From positions 5,332,001 to 5,396,000 of the forward strand of contig NZ_CP107785.1 in the NCBI RefSeq assembly GCF_036345915.1: a stretch of DNA of 64,000 nucleotides, written 5' to 3'. The notes below the pieces were generated by a model, which had not been told where the DNA came from, did no database searches, and saw nothing but the letters and a program-made list of their open reading frames with translations. Source of the DNA: Nocardia sp. NBC_00565. GTDB taxonomy: Bacteria > Actinomycetota > Actinomycetes > Mycobacteriales > Mycobacteriaceae. A program made the translations under genes and the position numbers. This document shows, in pieces, positions 16,475 to 23,980 of this stretch (position 1 is its first letter; every line of letters begins with the position of its first letter).

Positions 16475-16828
16475 ATGCTGTCGGATCGATACGAGGACCA
16501 CCCGCCGGGGCACGGTCACCGGCCCGGCCCGGGGCAGGCGGTGTACGGGATCTCGGTGGCCGCCGAACTGGCCGGGATGGGAACGCATTCGCTGCGCTTG
16601 TACGAGCAGCACGGACTGGTCACACCGGCCCGCAGCGCTGGCGGCACCCGCCGCTACAGCGACGACGACCTGGCGCGGCTCGCGCGCATCGCCGCCCTGA
16701 CCGCGCAAGGGGTCAACCTCGCCGCGATCGCCCGCATCCTCGACCTCGAAGACGCCAACACCGAACTGCGCCACACTAACGCCGCGCTCACCGCCGAACG
16801 CGAACGACTACACCACAACCCGCAGTGA
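16475..16828 (+). CDS. HspR-like MerR-family regulator
   Basis: ATG 16475 follows AGAAGGAG (16462-16469) at good spacing; the longer frame from 16424 would overlap the CIRCE site. 117 residues. The helix-turn-helix reads AVYGISVAAELAGMGTHSLRLYEQHGL, then RSAGGTRRYSDDDLARLARI and GVNLAAIARILDLED, which is the HspR signature. HspR normally represses dnaK and clpB operons through HAIR sites. Here it diverges from hsp20, which carries a CIRCE element instead. A His/Pro/Gly-rich N-terminus and a short coiled C-terminus flank the core. It may control hsp20, itself, or the chaperone operon 4 kb upstream. Confidence 0.82.
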   Translation: MLSDRYEDHPPGHGHRPGPGQAVYGISVAAELAGMGTHSLRLYEQHGLVTPARSAGGTRRYSDDDLARLARIAALTAQGVNLAAIARILDLEDANTELRHTNAALTAERERLHHNPQ

Positions 16829-16937
16829 CACTGGGCGCGCGGCCGGGCGGGAACCGATCCGCCGCCCCGCGCATGGACTGCTTCATCGACCCGTCAGCCC
16901 TCTTGCCAGGACCACTCATCCGCCGAGAGCGAGCCGG

Positions 16938-17600
16938 GTGTTCATGTTGTGCCGCTGCTACTTCGATCCACACGCGCAGTCGGTTACTCAATACACGGGC
17001 CATGATCAGACCACTGTGCTGCGGGCCGCGACCAGCGTCGGTGACGTCATCGTCAAGATCCTCCGTAGCCCCGAACGCCACGAGCAAGAACTCCACGCCT
17101 ACCGCCAATGGGTACCCGCCGTTGCCGAGCGAGCGCCACAACTACTCGCCGAAATCGACGAGCCACCCGCAATCATCGTCACCGCGCTGACCGGACGACC
17201 GGTCACCGAACTCGACCTCACCAACGAACAACAACAGCACGCATACCAGCAAGCGGGAGCCCTCCTACGCGCCTGGCACGACGCCGAACCGCCAAGGGAC
17301 ACACCGAACATGGCGGCCTGGCTCGCCAACCGCGGCGAGCGATGGCTGGACCTAGCCCAGGACATCCTTCCCACTGACGAACGCGCCGACATCCGCGCGC
17401 ACCTCCGCGATCTCGCCACCCTAGGACCGATCCCGGCCGTGCCCTGCCATCTGGACTTCACCCCACGCAATCTGATCTACGACACCGCCGACACGATCCA
17501 CGTAATCGACTTCGAGCACTCCCGCTTCGACCTCGCCGCCCGCGACCTAGTTCGACTCACCCCTCGACCACACCGGGCACCCGGACCGGCGCATCGCTGA
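16938..17600 (+). CDS. Aminoglycoside-phosphotransferase-fold (APH) protein, C-terminus damaged
   Basis: 220 residues. It has a kinase-like fold with VIVKILRSPERHEQELHAY in the N-lobe, the catalytic loop HLDFTPRNLI and the metal-binding VIDFEHSRFDLAARDLVRL. Homology ends at RDLVRL. The frame then reads TPRPHRAPGPAHR and stops at 17600, whereas the +1 frame continues with plausible helical sequence (PDRRIADEWLITQRAYHAECAARAVERAR). A one-base deletion near 17555-17565 would explain this. The N-terminal lobe is also short. Substrate unknown; I lean towards a recently broken gene. Confidence 0.6.
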   Translation: MFMLCRCYFDPHAQSVTQYTGHDQTTVLRAATSVGDVIVKILRSPERHEQELHAYRQWVPAVAERAPQLLAEIDEPPAIIVTALTGRPVTELDLTNEQQQHAYQQAGALLRAWHDAEPPRDTPNMAAWLANRGERWLDLAQDILPTDERADIRAHLRDLATLGPIPAVPCHLDFTPRNLIYDTADTIHVIDFEHSRFDLAARDLVRLTPRPHRAPGPAHR

Positions 17601-17997
17601 TGAATGGTTGATCACCCAACGCGCTTACCACGCCGAGTGCGCCGCTCGCGCGGTCGAACGCGCCCGCCGATTCCACAGCGACCGCCCCGGTGTTGTCGCG
17701 GCTCATGCCCCCGAGTTGCCCCGCTCATGTCCGGCATGGTTGCTGGCCAGCCGTCATGGCTTGTCATCAAACCCGCCATTTAATGGCTGACGTCAACCAA
17801 CGAAACCCACGCGCGCCAACGCTAGTAATCGATATCACAGCCAGAACTGGACAGAATTTCAGTGTATCCGCAGCTCAGAGGCTCTCTGAACCAACAACAT
17901 CCAACGCTGCCGACAACGACACCCATCGCACCCCCGTTCGATGGGAGTACATGGAGTTACCCATGTCCTCACGAAATCTGTCGCCACTCGAAACGGC
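17601..17997. other. Spacer after the APH gene
   Basis: The first 180 bases carry the out-of-frame continuation of the APH coding sequence. The rest, about 200 bases, is lower in GC than its surroundings and shows no gene, RNA or repeat that I can recognise. Confidence 0.4.
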
Positions 17998-18033
17998 GAA
18001 TCGCGCTCCTTCCTCATGACAGGAGCGCGATTC
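17998..18033 (-). terminator. Strong hairpin terminator after ndh
   Basis: Arms GAATCGCGCTCCT (17998-18010) and AGGAGCGCGATTC (18021-18033) form a perfect 13-bp stem with a 10-base loop. It starts 17 bases beyond the ndh stop on the minus strand. Confidence 0.75.
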
Positions 18034-18049
18034 TCGCCGAATTCGAACC

Positions 18050-19315
18050 TCAGGCCGCTAGCCGCCCGGTCTGCTCGGCAGACTTGCGCTCCACCTCGTC
18101 GAAACCGGGACGCCCGGTGCCGATGAACGCGATCAACCACGACGCGACAGCAGCGAAGCGATTACGGAACCCGACCAGGTACAGCAGGTGCACCGCGAGC
18201 CACATGGTCCACGCGATCACACCCCGGAAAGTGATGCGGTCGTTGAGCTTCACCACCGCGCTGAACCGGCTGATCACCGCCATGCTGCCCTTGTCCCAGT
18301 ACTTGAACGGAGTGGCGGGAGCCTTCTTGCGGCGGATGATATCGGCGGCGTGCCTGCCCTCCTGCATGGCGACCGGCGACTGCCCCGGATAGCCGTTGAG
18401 CGAGGTCATATCGCCGATGGCATAGATATCGGCGTGACCGCCGACGGTCAGGTCCGAATTGATCAAAAGCCTTCCGGCCCGGTCGGTTTCACAGCCAGTG
18501 GCCTCGGCCAGCAGCTTCGCGAACCCGCCCGCCTGCACACCCGCCGACCAGACGACCGTCTCGGCCGCGATCCGGCGCTCGACACCATCTTTGTCCTTAA
18601 CCGTCACCTTGCCGAGTTCGATATCGGTGACGAAAGTGCCCAGCAGCACCTCGACACCGCTGTTGGTGAGCGATTTCTTGGCGTATTCCGACAGCCCGCC
18701 GCCGAAGGGCGGCAGCACCTCGCCCGCACCCTCGACCAGCGTCACCGAAACCTCTTGGTGGTAATACCGTTTCGCGAGTTCCTTCAGCTGACCGGCGACC
18801 TCGACGCCGGTCGCGCCCGCGCCGACCACCACGAAGCTCAGCAGCCGGTTGCGGGTCTCCTCGTCCGCGGCCGCGGCCTCGGTGAAGACGCGCTCGATCT
18901 GCGCGCGCAGCAGCTTCGCGTCCTCGATGGTCTTGAGCGAGAACGTCTTGTCGGCGAAATCGTCGCGGCCGAAGTACGACTGCGAGGCACCGGTGGCGGC
19001 GATCAGCGAGCCGTAGCGGATCTGCGTGCGCGCACCCTCGTGCTCGTAGGTGATCACCGCTGCGTCGGCATCGATGGCGACCACCTTGCCGAGACGGACG
19101 TCGGCCTCTCTGTGCCTGCGCAGCACCGAGGCGATCGGCGGCGCGATCTCGTCGGAGGCCAGCACACCTGTCGCGACTTGATAGAGCAACGGCTGGAACA
19201 AGTGCTCCGGCGTGCTCGAGATGAGAACGTAATTGATACCCGATTTGGCCAACTGCTTAGCGGCGGCAAGCCCCCCGAATCCCGATCCAATGATGACAAC
19301 ATCTGCGTGTTCCAT
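18050..19315 (-). CDS. ndh: Type II NADH dehydrogenase (NDH-2)
   Basis: 421 residues. FAD-binding GSGFGGLAAAKQLAKSG at the N-terminus, FQPLLYQVATGVL next, NADH-binding VVVGAGATGVEVAGQL near 170 and IYAIGDMTSLNG near 300. The region near 360 contains GVIAWTMWLAVHLLYLVGFRNRF, an amphipathic or hydrophobic segment that anchors NDH-2 to the membrane face. It passes electrons from NADH to menaquinone without pumping protons. It is somewhat shorter at the C-terminus than M. tuberculosis Ndh. A LysR gene diverges from it across 111 bases, which suggests dedicated control of this extra copy. Confidence 0.9.
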   Translation of the reverse strand: MEHADVVIIGSGFGGLAAAKQLAKSGINYVLISSTPEHLFQPLLYQVATGVLASDEIAPPIASVLRRHREADVRLGKVVAIDADAAVITYEHEGARTQIRYGSLIAATGASQSYFGRDDFADKTFSLKTIEDAKLLRAQIERVFTEAAAADEETRNRLLSFVVVGAGATGVEVAGQLKELAKRYYHQEVSVTLVEGAGEVLPPFGGGLSEYAKKSLTNSGVEVLLGTFVTDIELGKVTVKDKDGVERRIAAETVVWSAGVQAGGFAKLLAEATGCETDRAGRLLINSDLTVGGHADIYAIGDMTSLNGYPGQSPVAMQEGRHAADIIRRKKAPATPFKYWDKGSMAVISRFSAVVKLNDRITFRGVIAWTMWLAVHLLYLVGFRNRFAAVASWLIAFIGTGRPGFDEVERKSAEQTGRLAA

Positions 19316-19384
19316 GACAGCCTCCTTCTCTCATTACCAACCGTCATTCGAAGCGCAGATATTTCAGGTGTTCAGGCGCATAAT

Positions 19385-19401
19385 AGATATGACTCTTATC
19401 T
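19385..19401. promoter_or_regulatory. Candidate LysR operator between ndh and the LysR gene
   Basis: Dyad AGATA (19385-19389), seven bases, TATCT (19397-19401) lies 26 bases upstream of the LysR start in an AT-richer patch. The A/T-rich interrupted dyad is typical of LysR-type boxes. The five-base arms are short, so it is only a candidate. Confidence 0.4.
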
Positions 19402-19426
19402 GGATAGCTCATGAATCGAGGATGAC

Positions 19427-20284
19427 GTGGAGCTTCGCCAGCTCGCCTACTTCGTCGCGGTATGCGAGGAGCTGAGTTTCAGCAGGGCCGCCGCCCGCTG
19501 TTACATATCTCAATCCGCGATCAGCCATCAGATCGCGAGACTGGAGCGTGACCTCGGCGTGGCCCTGTTCGAGCGCTCGACCAGGGCCGTTGTGCCGACC
19601 GACGCGACCATGCGGCTACTTCCCCTGGCTAAACAGATGCTGAGCCTCGAGTCGGCCATCCGCGCGACCGTGCGCACCTCCGGTCACCGCATCCGCCTGG
19701 CCGCGAATATGTCCTTCGCCACCCGATCCCTGTCCGCGATCGCCGGGGCGCGCGCCGCGCATCCGGATGCCGAGATCGAGTTCGTGATCAAACCGTTCCG
19801 CCAGCGGATCACCGCGGTGGCCGACGGCGACTGCGATCTCGCGCTGATCCGCGGCAGCGTCGACGAGCCCGGACTCGCGGTCGAGCAGCTCTGGGTCGAG
19901 GATCTCGTCATCGCCACCTCCGCCGCGCATCCGCTGGCCATCCGCGAGCAGGTGACGCTGGCGGATCTGAGCCAATATCCCCTGCTGCTCCCGCCCGAGC
20001 AGGAACAGGTATTGCTGCACAACGTAATTCGCGCCGCCTTCGCCGATCTGGCCGCCGGCCCCACCTTCGGTCCGCCGATTCCGCCGGACCACACCGCGAC
20101 CATGGAGCTGATCAACCGGCCCGACGCCTGGACCGTGCTCTACGCCGCCAGCCCGACCGAGGGACTCGTCGTCCTGCGACTCGCCGAGCACCGCCTACGA
20201 ATTCCGGTCTCCGCGGTGTTGCGCAGCGATACACGACGCTCCCCGATCCTCAACACGCTGCTATCCGGATTGCATCGCCGCTGA
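19427..20284 (+). CDS. LysR-family transcriptional regulator
   Basis: 285 residues from GTG 19427, with GAGGATGAC just upstream. The N-terminal winged helix reads MELRQLAYFVAVCEELSF, then ISQSAISHQIARLERDLGVALFER, a textbook LysR helix-turn-helix. The rest is a periplasmic-binding-like effector domain (ADGDCDLALIRG, WVEDLVIATSAAHPLA). It diverges from ndh and is the likely regulator of it. The stop codon overlaps a terminator hairpin. Confidence 0.92.
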   Translation: MELRQLAYFVAVCEELSFSRAAARCYISQSAISHQIARLERDLGVALFERSTRAVVPTDATMRLLPLAKQMLSLESAIRATVRTSGHRIRLAANMSFATRSLSAIAGARAAHPDAEIEFVIKPFRQRITAVADGDCDLALIRGSVDEPGLAVEQLWVEDLVIATSAAHPLAIREQVTLADLSQYPLLLPPEQEQVLLHNVIRAAFADLAAGPTFGPPIPPDHTATMELINRPDAWTVLYAASPTEGLVVLRLAEHRLRIPVSAVLRSDTRRSPILNTLLSGLHRR

Positions 20285-20309
20285 GATCTGCTGTCACCGA
20301 GCAGATCTC
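20283..20309 (+). terminator. Hairpin terminator of the LysR gene
   Basis: GAGATCTGCT (20283-20292) and AGCAGATCTC (20300-20309) form a perfect 10-bp stem with a seven-base loop. The left arm overlaps the TGA at 20282-20284. Confidence 0.75.
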
Positions 20310-20376
20310 GAGATCAGACATTCTCGCGGGCGAGGCCACGGGCGCCGATCACCGCAGCGACGGCCAGCACGAATGC

Positions 20377-20754
20377 TTATGAGCGGGCGGGCTTCTCGTC
20401 AGAGTTCAACCCCGACGAAAGCGGCGGTGCCGAGTTCGAATCCGGGGCGCGGCGCATAGTCGATGCACTTGCGGCAATGATTCGTTCGGCTAGTTCCGCT
20501 GGGTCCAAATCGTAAATCGTGGCAAGAGCCTCGAGAGTGTCACGAAACCGTCGGGAGAAGTCGACATAGTCAATGGCCAGGGGCAGCATGATCCTCCCGA
20601 GTAGGCCACCCTGAGACGGAAGCCGCCAGATCTCTTTGATGCCCCTGTCGCGGGTCTCGAGCTGCCAGCCCTCCACGGCGAGGTACTTGGACACTTCATG
20701 TGGCGACAAAATGGACGTGATCTCCCGGAACGGGTCGAACGAAGTCATCTTCAT
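20377..20754 (-). CDS. Hypothetical protein, possible truncated member of a larger family
   Basis: 125 residues from ATG 20754, with AAGGAGG about nine bases upstream. The ordered part is VSKYLAVEGWQLETRDRGIKEIW, then IMLPLAIDYVDFSRRFRDTLEALATIYDLDPAELAERI. The pattern of an N-terminal YL...GW motif followed by a polar strand and D-x-x-x-F-x-x-R resembles the start of a larger actinobacterial family I cannot name. The remaining residues are disordered and Ser-rich, so this may be a truncated copy. It stands alone in the right part of the insertion. Confidence 0.6.
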   Translation of the reverse strand: MKMTSFDPFREITSILSPHEVSKYLAVEGWQLETRDRGIKEIWRLPSQGGLLGRIMLPLAIDYVDFSRRFRDTLEALATIYDLDPAELAERIIAASASTMRRAPDSNSAPPLSSGLNSDEKPARS

Positions 20755-20934
20755 CACCGGTCCTCCTTCGCCGCTTTTCTGCACGCATTGAAGCCCGCGC
20801 CAACCCAGCGGACCGTTTGGACTTACGTATGGCAGAACTGCAGCTGCTGTAGGCTCCGCGCGACCACCTGACTCACGCGCAGGTTCATTGCATCCGGCGG
20901 CTAATGTCGTTGCCGCCGTATAACTCTCCGACGC

Positions 20935-20966
20935 GTACGGCCCCGGACCGGAGTCCGGGGCCGTAC
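20935..20966 (-). terminator. 14-bp perfect hairpin after the etfA relic
   Basis: GTACGGCCCCGGAC (20935-20948), loop CGGA, then the exact complement (20953-20966). It stands 15 bases beyond the degenerate etfA tail on the minus strand. It therefore looks like the former etfA terminator left behind with the relic. Confidence 0.8.
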
Positions 20967-20981
20967 GACGGCGCTGGCGTT

Positions 20982-21190
20982 ATCAGCCCTTGTGCACCTT
21001 CACAGCTTCGGTCAGCTGCGGGGCGACATTGAACAGGTCGCCGACGATGCCGTAGTCCGCGATCTCGAAGATCGGCCTCTTCATCCTTGTTGACCACGAC
21101 GATGGTCTTCAAGGTCCGCATACTGGCGCGGCGCTGGATCGCACCGGAGATGCCGAGGGGGATGTACAGCTGCGGGGAAACCGTCCTAAT
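20982..21190 (-). pseudogene. Decayed duplicate of the etfA 3' end
   Basis: About 210 bases align with 21979-22190 of the intact etfA: both contain TVSPQLY, then [15 protein letters not shown] and a final AVKAHKG-like end. Counting by eye, the great majority of bases agree. A two-base deletion in the NKDEEAP segment shifts the frame. Homology starts abruptly at the TVSPQLY segment. It lies on the far side of the Uma2 gene, so Uma2 is bracketed by two copies of the etfA tail in direct orientation. Confidence 0.88.
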
Positions 21191-21241
21191 CATTCGGACC
21201 ACCTTCACCGACTTGACCAACGGGAACAAAGACCTTCCCCG

Positions 21242-21895
21242 TCAGTAGGCGAGCGCGGTCCACGGAACATCGATCGGGAACGGGTGCGTGAACGATACTC
21301 GCTCCTCGCCATCGTTCACCCATTCACCGACGATCCGATATGCGGCCGGGTGCAGCGGGCTGATCCCGTCGGGTAGCTGCGCGTACCCGATCTCCAAGCC
21401 GTATGCACGGATAGATGCGATGGCGCTGACATCCGCTTTTAGTGTCACTTCCCAATACCATGGAATCCCGGTCCTAGCATACCGACTCTTCTTGGCCTCG
21501 ATATCGGACGGGATATTGGACGGTGACAGCACTTCGCCTACCAGCACGGTGTCGGCCGCGCGGACGTCCCGGTAAGCCCCACCGAGACAGCGGTGCACCA
21601 AGAAATCGGGGGTGAGGAAGTCGGACTTCCCGCTGTTGCCGAGAAAGACATTGGTTTCGAGGTTGGCCACCCAGCAGCGTTCAGCGTCTGCCGCCATATC
21701 GTTGCGTGCGCACCGCTCGAGCTCATGAGTCAATCGGCGCATGAATATCTGATGCTCACCGGGACCGCGGCGCACCCACACCACACGCCCCTCCCATAGC
21801 TCGATCTGTTCCGCGATCTCGCCGGGCAGACGCTCCAGTTCCTCCCAAGTCATGTACTCAGGCAGGTCAGGACGCTCGAGGCGGGGCAGGGACAT
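21242..21895 (-). CDS. Uma2-family (DUF820) restriction-endonuclease-like protein
   Basis: 217 residues from ATG 21895. The order is LPEYMTWEELERLPGEIAEQIELWEG, then SDFLTPDFLVHRC, VLVGEVLSPSN and KKSRYARTGIPWYWEV. The PD-(D/E)XK-type core is seen as TPDFLV...GEVLSPS...K. Uma2 proteins are abundant in actinomycetes and their function is mostly unproven; a nuclease role in mobile elements or defence is suggested by the fold. It sits between the intact etfA 3' end and its decayed twin, which suggests it arrived as a cassette. Confidence 0.85.
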   Translation of the reverse strand: MSLPRLERPDLPEYMTWEELERLPGEIAEQIELWEGRVVWVRRGPGEHQIFMRRLTHELERCARNDMAADAERCWVANLETNVFLGNSGKSDFLTPDFLVHRCLGGAYRDVRAADTVLVGEVLSPSNIPSDIEAKKSRYARTGIPWYWEVTLKADVSAIASIRAYGLEIGYAQLPDGISPLHPAAYRIVGEWVNDGEERVSFTHPFPIDVPWTALAY

Positions 21896-21920
21896 GCCGC
21901 AATGATAGCCCCGGAAAAAC

Positions 21921-21954
21921 CCGTGGCCCCGACTGTTTCCAGCCAGGGCCACGG
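21921..21954 (-). terminator. Hairpin terminator of etfA
   Basis: CCGTGGCCC (21921-21929) pairs with GGGCCACGG (21946-21954) across a 16-base loop, 25 bases after the etfA stop. On the minus strand it is followed by GGGTTTTTCC, a U-rich tract as in a factor-independent terminator. Confidence 0.8.
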
Positions 21955-21978
21955 ATCGACAACTCAGTGCACGGGAGC

Positions 21979-22935
21979 TCAGCCCTTGTGGGCCTTGACC
22001 GCTTCGGTCAGCTGCGGGGCGACGTTGAACAGGTCGCCGACGATGCCGTAGTCCGCGATCTCGAAGATCGGGGCCTCTTCGTCCTTGTTGACCGCGACGA
22101 TGGTCTTCGAGGTCTGCATACCGGCGCGGTGCTGGATGGCGCCGGAGATGCCGAGGGCGACGTAGAGCTGCGGGGAGACCGTCTTACCGGTCTGACCGAC
22201 CTGGAACTGGCCCGGGTAGTAGCCCGAGTCGACCGCGGCACGCGAGGCGCCGACGGCGGCACCGAGCGAGTCGGCCAGCGCCTCGACGACCGCGAAGTTG
22301 TCGGCGGAACCGACACCGCGACCACCGGAGACGACGATGTTCGCCTCGGTGAGCTCCGGACGATCGCCACCGACGATCGGCTCGCGGGAGGTCACCTTGA
22401 CGACGCCCTCTTCCTGCGCGGGCACCTCGACGGTCACCTTCTCGCCCGCACCGGCCGCGGCCGTGGCCTCGACGGCGCCCGGGCGCACCGAGATCACCGG
22501 CACGTCGCCGGTGGCCTTGGCGTCGACGGTGAACGCGCCACCGAAGATGGAGTGCACGACCGAGCCGTCGGACTTGACGTCGATGACATCGACGAGCAGA
22601 CCGGAGCCGATACGCGCGGCGAGGCGGCCCGACACCTCCTTGCCCTCGGCGGTGGCGGCGACGATCACGGCGGCCGGGGAGATCGACTCGACCAGACCGG
22701 CCAGCACGTCGACCTTCGGGGTCACCAGGAAGCTCTCGACATCGTCGGATTCGGCGATGTAGATCTTCGCGGCACCGGCGGCGGCGAGCGCGCCGGCCAG
22801 CTTCTCACCGGTACCGGCCGAACCGGTCACGACGGCGGCGGGCTCACCGAGTGCGCTCGCGGCGGTGAGCAGTTCGGTGCTGACCTTCTTGATCGCACCG
22901 TCGGCGTGCTCGACGAGCACAAGTACTTCTGCCAT
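21979..22935 (-). CDS. etfA: Electron transfer flavoprotein alpha subunit
   Basis: 318 residues. ATG 22935 is preceded by AGGAGAG at seven bases. N-terminal domain [24 protein letters not shown]-terminal FAD domain with [45 protein letters not shown] and [20 protein letters not shown]. With EtfB it carries electrons from acyl-CoA and other dehydrogenases to the quinone pool. It is second in an etfB-etfA operon. The gene equals M. tuberculosis fixB (Rv3028c). Its 3' end is duplicated at 20982-21190. Confidence 0.95.
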   Translation of the reverse strand: MAEVLVLVEHADGAIKKVSTELLTAASALGEPAAVVTGSAGTGEKLAGALAAAGAAKIYIAESDDVESFLVTPKVDVLAGLVESISPAAVIVAATAEGKEVSGRLAARIGSGLLVDVIDVKSDGSVVHSIFGGAFTVDAKATGDVPVISVRPGAVEATAAAGAGEKVTVEVPAQEEGVVKVTSREPIVGGDRPELTEANIVVSGGRGVGSADNFAVVEALADSLGAAVGASRAAVDSGYYPGQFQVGQTGKTVSPQLYVALGISGAIQHRAGMQTSKTIVAVNKDEEAPIFEIADYGIVGDLFNVAPQLTEAVKAHKG

Positions 22936-22968
22936 TTGTGTTCTCTCCTAAGCAGTCTCGGCAGGCCA

Positions 22969-22995
22969 TTTCGAGCGACCTGCAAGCAGTCGCTA
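22969..22995. repeat. 27-bp palindromic repeat, copy 1 (between etfB and etfA)
   Basis: Begins TTTCGAGCGACC and ends GCAGTCGCTA. The core AGCGAC-C-TGC-AA-GCAGTCGCT is palindromic apart from one extra C. An identical 27-base copy lies inverted at 41644-41670. It occupies almost half of the 67-base gap between the etf genes. Confidence 0.85.
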
Positions 22996-23002
22996 CGGCG
23001 AA

Positions 23003-23788
23003 TCAGATGATCTTCTGACCAACCAGGTACGCGGCGATCTTGGTGCCGCCGTCGCCCTCGTCCGCGATCTTCTCGCCCGCGGTGCGCGGGGGCTTCGGAG
23101 TGGCCGCGGTGACGGCGGTGCCCGAGTTGGCGACACCGACGGTCGACGGGTCGACACCCAGGTCGGCCAGCGTGAAGGTCTGCACTTCCTTCTTCTTCGC
23201 GGCCATGATGCCCTTGAAGGAGGGGAAGCGCGGCTCGTTGATCTTCTCGGTGACGCTGACGATGGCCGGGAGGGTGGCCTCCAGCTTGAATACGCCCTCG
23301 TCGGTCTCCCGCTCACCGGTGATCTTGTCACCGTCGACGGTCAGCTTGCGCAGGTGCGTCAGCTGCGGCAGACCCAGGTACTCGGCGATGATCGCGGGCA
23401 CGGCGCCGGCGCGACCGTCGGTGGCCTCATTGCCCGCGATGACCAGTTCGACACCCTCGACCTGACCCAGCGCGCTGGCCAGCACCCAGGCGGTCTGCAC
23501 GGCGTCGGAGCCGTGGATCGCGGGGTCGTTGATGTGGATGGCCTTGTCGGCGCCCATGGACAGCGCCTTGCGGATGGCCTCGGTGGCACGGTCCGGACCG
23601 GCGGCCAGCACGGTGACCTCGCCGCCCTGGGCCTCCTTGATCAGCAGCGCTTCTTCGACGGCGCGCTCGTTGATCTCGTCGAGGACGGCGTCGGCGGCTT
23701 CGCGATCGAGGGTGTAGTCACCGTCGGTCAGCTTGCGCTCGGACCAGGTGTCGGGAACCTGCTTGATGAGTACGACGATGTTCGGCAT
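23003..23788 (-). CDS. etfB: Electron transfer flavoprotein beta subunit
   Basis: 261 residues, starting MPNIVVLIKQVPDTWSERKL. The ADP/AMP-binding and conserved EtfB signature is seen in VELVIAGNEATDGRAGAVPAIIAEYLGLPQL. The partner of EtfA in the flavoprotein heterodimer that collects electrons from fatty-acid and amino-acid dehydrogenases. First gene of the operon. AGGAGGT lies 13 bases before the start, which is long. A large palindrome at 23891-23912 lies about 100 bases upstream. Confidence 0.95.
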   Translation of the reverse strand: MPNIVVLIKQVPDTWSERKLTDGDYTLDREAADAVLDEINERAVEEALLIKEAQGGEVTVLAAGPDRATEAIRKALSMGADKAIHINDPAIHGSDAVQTAWVLASALGQVEGVELVIAGNEATDGRAGAVPAIIAEYLGLPQLTHLRKLTVDGDKITGERETDEGVFKLEATLPAIVSVTEKINEPRFPSFKGIMAAKKKEVQTFTLADLGVDPSTVGVANSGTAVTAATPKPPRTAGEKIADEGDGGTKIAAYLVGQKII

Positions 23789-23890
23789 CGGTCTTCGTCG
23801 ACCTCCTGTTCTGGTTACACGTGTGTGGTGGTCGCACGAGCGGGCCGTACGTCCTTAGTTTGTGGCTCAGGGCAGGACACTACCCTACGT

Positions 23891-23912
23891 TAAGTTACCC
23901 GTTGGTAACTTA
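23891..23912. promoter_or_regulatory. Perfect palindrome TAAGTTACC-N4-GGTAACTTA between etfB and the MGLP operon
   Basis: Nine-base arms (23891-23899 and 23904-23912) around CGTT. It sits in the 192-base divergent gap, 102 bases from etfB and 68 from the methyltransferase start, in an AT-rich patch of a GC-rich genome. Size and symmetry fit a TetR-family operator; the regulator is not encoded here. Confidence 0.65.
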
Positions 23913-23980
23913 GCGGCTTCTCTCTCACAACGCCGGTCCTGGCGATATCGTGCGGCCGTCTAACCAGTAACGTCGGAGCG

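Noticed and set aside
21967..23010. Plus-strand 347-residue frame opposite etfA
   Set aside because: Pure antisense of etfA; repeated Asp/Gly/Arg composition without motifs.
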